From an uncultured Oscillospiraceae bacterium (GTDB taxonomy: Bacteria > Bacillota > Clostridia > Oscillospirales > Oscillospiraceae): 5,167 nucleotides of DNA. Positions 4,738 to 5,167 of this stretch are shown here, one piece after another (within the stretch, counting starts at the first letter, position 1; each line of letters begins with the position of its first letter). Under the pieces are notes generated by a model. The model searched no databases. It saw only the letters and a program-made list of their open reading frames with translations, and was not told the DNA's origin. Made by a program: the position numbers and the translations under genes. Where the stretch lies: contig CATZYY010000168.1 of assembly GCA_958426425.1 (NCBI GenBank), forward strand, positions 1-5,167. The letters run 5' to 3'.

Positions 4738-4762
4738 GCCGGGCAGGTAAGGCCCGCCCGGC
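4738..4762. repeat. GC-rich inverted repeat in amidase-rny spacer
   Basis: GCCGGGC (4738-4744) and GCCCGGC (4756-4762) form a 7-bp stem with an 11-nt loop. No U tract follows on either strand. The loop sequence GTAAGGCC (4747-4754) is also the inverted complement of GGCCTTAC at 4684-4691, allowing an alternative, longer-range pairing. Otherwise 4641-4792 shows no gene. Confidence 0.5.
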
Positions 4763-4792
4763 TCAGAAATCCTCGGAGCCATCCTTTTGGAA

Positions 4793-4825
4793 ACCACTTT
4801 TGTGGTAACCGGGCCCTTGGCCCGG
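4793..4825 (-). terminator. Tandem hairpins after the amidase gene, probable terminator
   Basis: Seven nucleotides beyond the amidase stop codon the minus strand forms CCGGGCC-AAG-GGCCCGG (4825-4809), then TT, then ACCAC-AAAA-GTGGT (4806-4793) followed by TTTCC. The first stem is strong but lacks a real U tract; the second is weak but has a short one. Position favours transcript end formation for the amidase gene. Confidence 0.45.
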
Positions 4826-4831
4826 CACGGC

Positions 4832-5167
4832 TCATTGGCCCTGGGTATCGATGTAGGCTGCGGCGGCATACCCCACATAGTCCCCATAGTGGACCACATA
4901 CCATCCCTCCCATTCGCCGTAGACGGTGACGGCGGCGCCGTCGGGCAGATTGGCCAGGACCGTTCCCGTGGGAGAGGGCCGGTCCCGCAGATTCAGCGTG
5001 CCGTAACTGACGGTGACGGTGCCCCGAACCGGGGTCATGGGGTAGATAAAGGGCAGGCCGAAGAACTCCGTCAGCGCCCGGGCCAGCTGCTGGGCGATGG
5101 CGTCCATGTGGCCCTCCACCCAGGTGGCGTCGGCGTAGTTGTCGTGGTAGCCGATCTCCACCAGCAC
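4832..5167 (-). CDS. N-acetylmuramoyl-L-alanine amidase (C-terminal part) with SH3-type domain, partial
   Basis: Only the last 111 codons are present; the gene enters from the right edge and the GTG at the very edge is an internal valine codon, not a start. The first 40 residues (VLVEIGYHDNYADATWVEG, continuing to LTEFFGLPF) match the end of the zinc-dependent Amidase_3 catalytic domain, where the LVE.G motif carries the conserved active-site glutamate. After a short linker, residues about 49-106 form a bacterial SH3 domain with the typical LNLRDRPSPTGTVLANLPDG stretch and GWYVVHYGDYVGYAAAAYI. Such enzymes cut the bond between N-acetylmuramic acid and L-alanine in peptidoglycan, acting outside the membrane in cell separation, sporulation or lysis; SH3 domains help bind the wall. 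The missing N-terminus would decide whether it is secreted or phage-like. The domain order catalytic then SH3, ending DTQGQ, is clear. Confidence 0.88.
   Translation of the reverse strand: MLVEIGYHDNYADATWVEGHMDAIAQQLARALTEFFGLPFIYPMTPVRGTVTVSYGTLNLRDRPSPTGTVLANLPDGAAVTVYGEWEGWYVVHYGDYVGYAAAAYIDTQGQ

Noticed and set aside
1..5167. CRISPR array, insertion sequence, integrase, tRNA or rRNA genes
   Set aside because: No regularly spaced direct repeats, transposase or integrase motifs, cloverleaf structures or rRNA-like sequence were seen on either strand.

Overview
The window looks like a piece of chromosome from a GC-rich anaerobic Firmicute, most likely a clostridial gut bacterium of the Oscillospiraceae type. 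This rests on a membrane-anchored RNase Y, an archaeal/eukaryotic-type prolyl-tRNA synthetase, consensus AGGAGG ribosome binding sites, housekeeping-type TTGACA promoters, and a cell-wall amidase fused to an SH3 domain. The genus is inference; no 16S or other marker is present.

Layout, left to right. (1) Positions 1-292, minus strand: the 5' part of rpsJ (ribosomal protein S10), normally the first gene of the large S10 ribosomal protein operon, running off the left edge. (2) Positions 293-608: a strong rpsJ promoter and an unusually long leader of about 280 nt. The leader is rich in hairpins, including an intrinsic terminator-like attenuator and a hairpin directly upstream of the ribosome binding site. 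(3) Positions 771-2210, minus: proS with its own promoter (2277-2305) and terminator (about 704-744). (4) Positions 2371-2677: a 50-codon gene on the minus strand with its own terminator and a probable promoter. It diverges from a 75-codon Cro/C1-type DNA-binding protein gene on the plus strand (2678-2905), and the shared intergenic region holds three short inverted repeats. (5) A bidirectional terminator separates the regulator from rny (RNase Y, 2939-4486, minus). rny has its own promoter and a leader of about 120 nt with two hairpins. (6) A GC-rich spacer with three stem-loops, then the 3' end of an N-acetylmuramoyl-L-alanine amidase gene (4832 to the right edge, minus).

The large genes are housekeeping functions (translation, mRNA decay, wall turnover), each apparently its own transcription unit. 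The less ordinary parts are the structured rpsJ leader and the small regulator/small-protein divergent pair inserted between proS and rny. I see no CRISPR array, transposase, integrase, tRNA or rRNA, and no convincing new multi-gene system.
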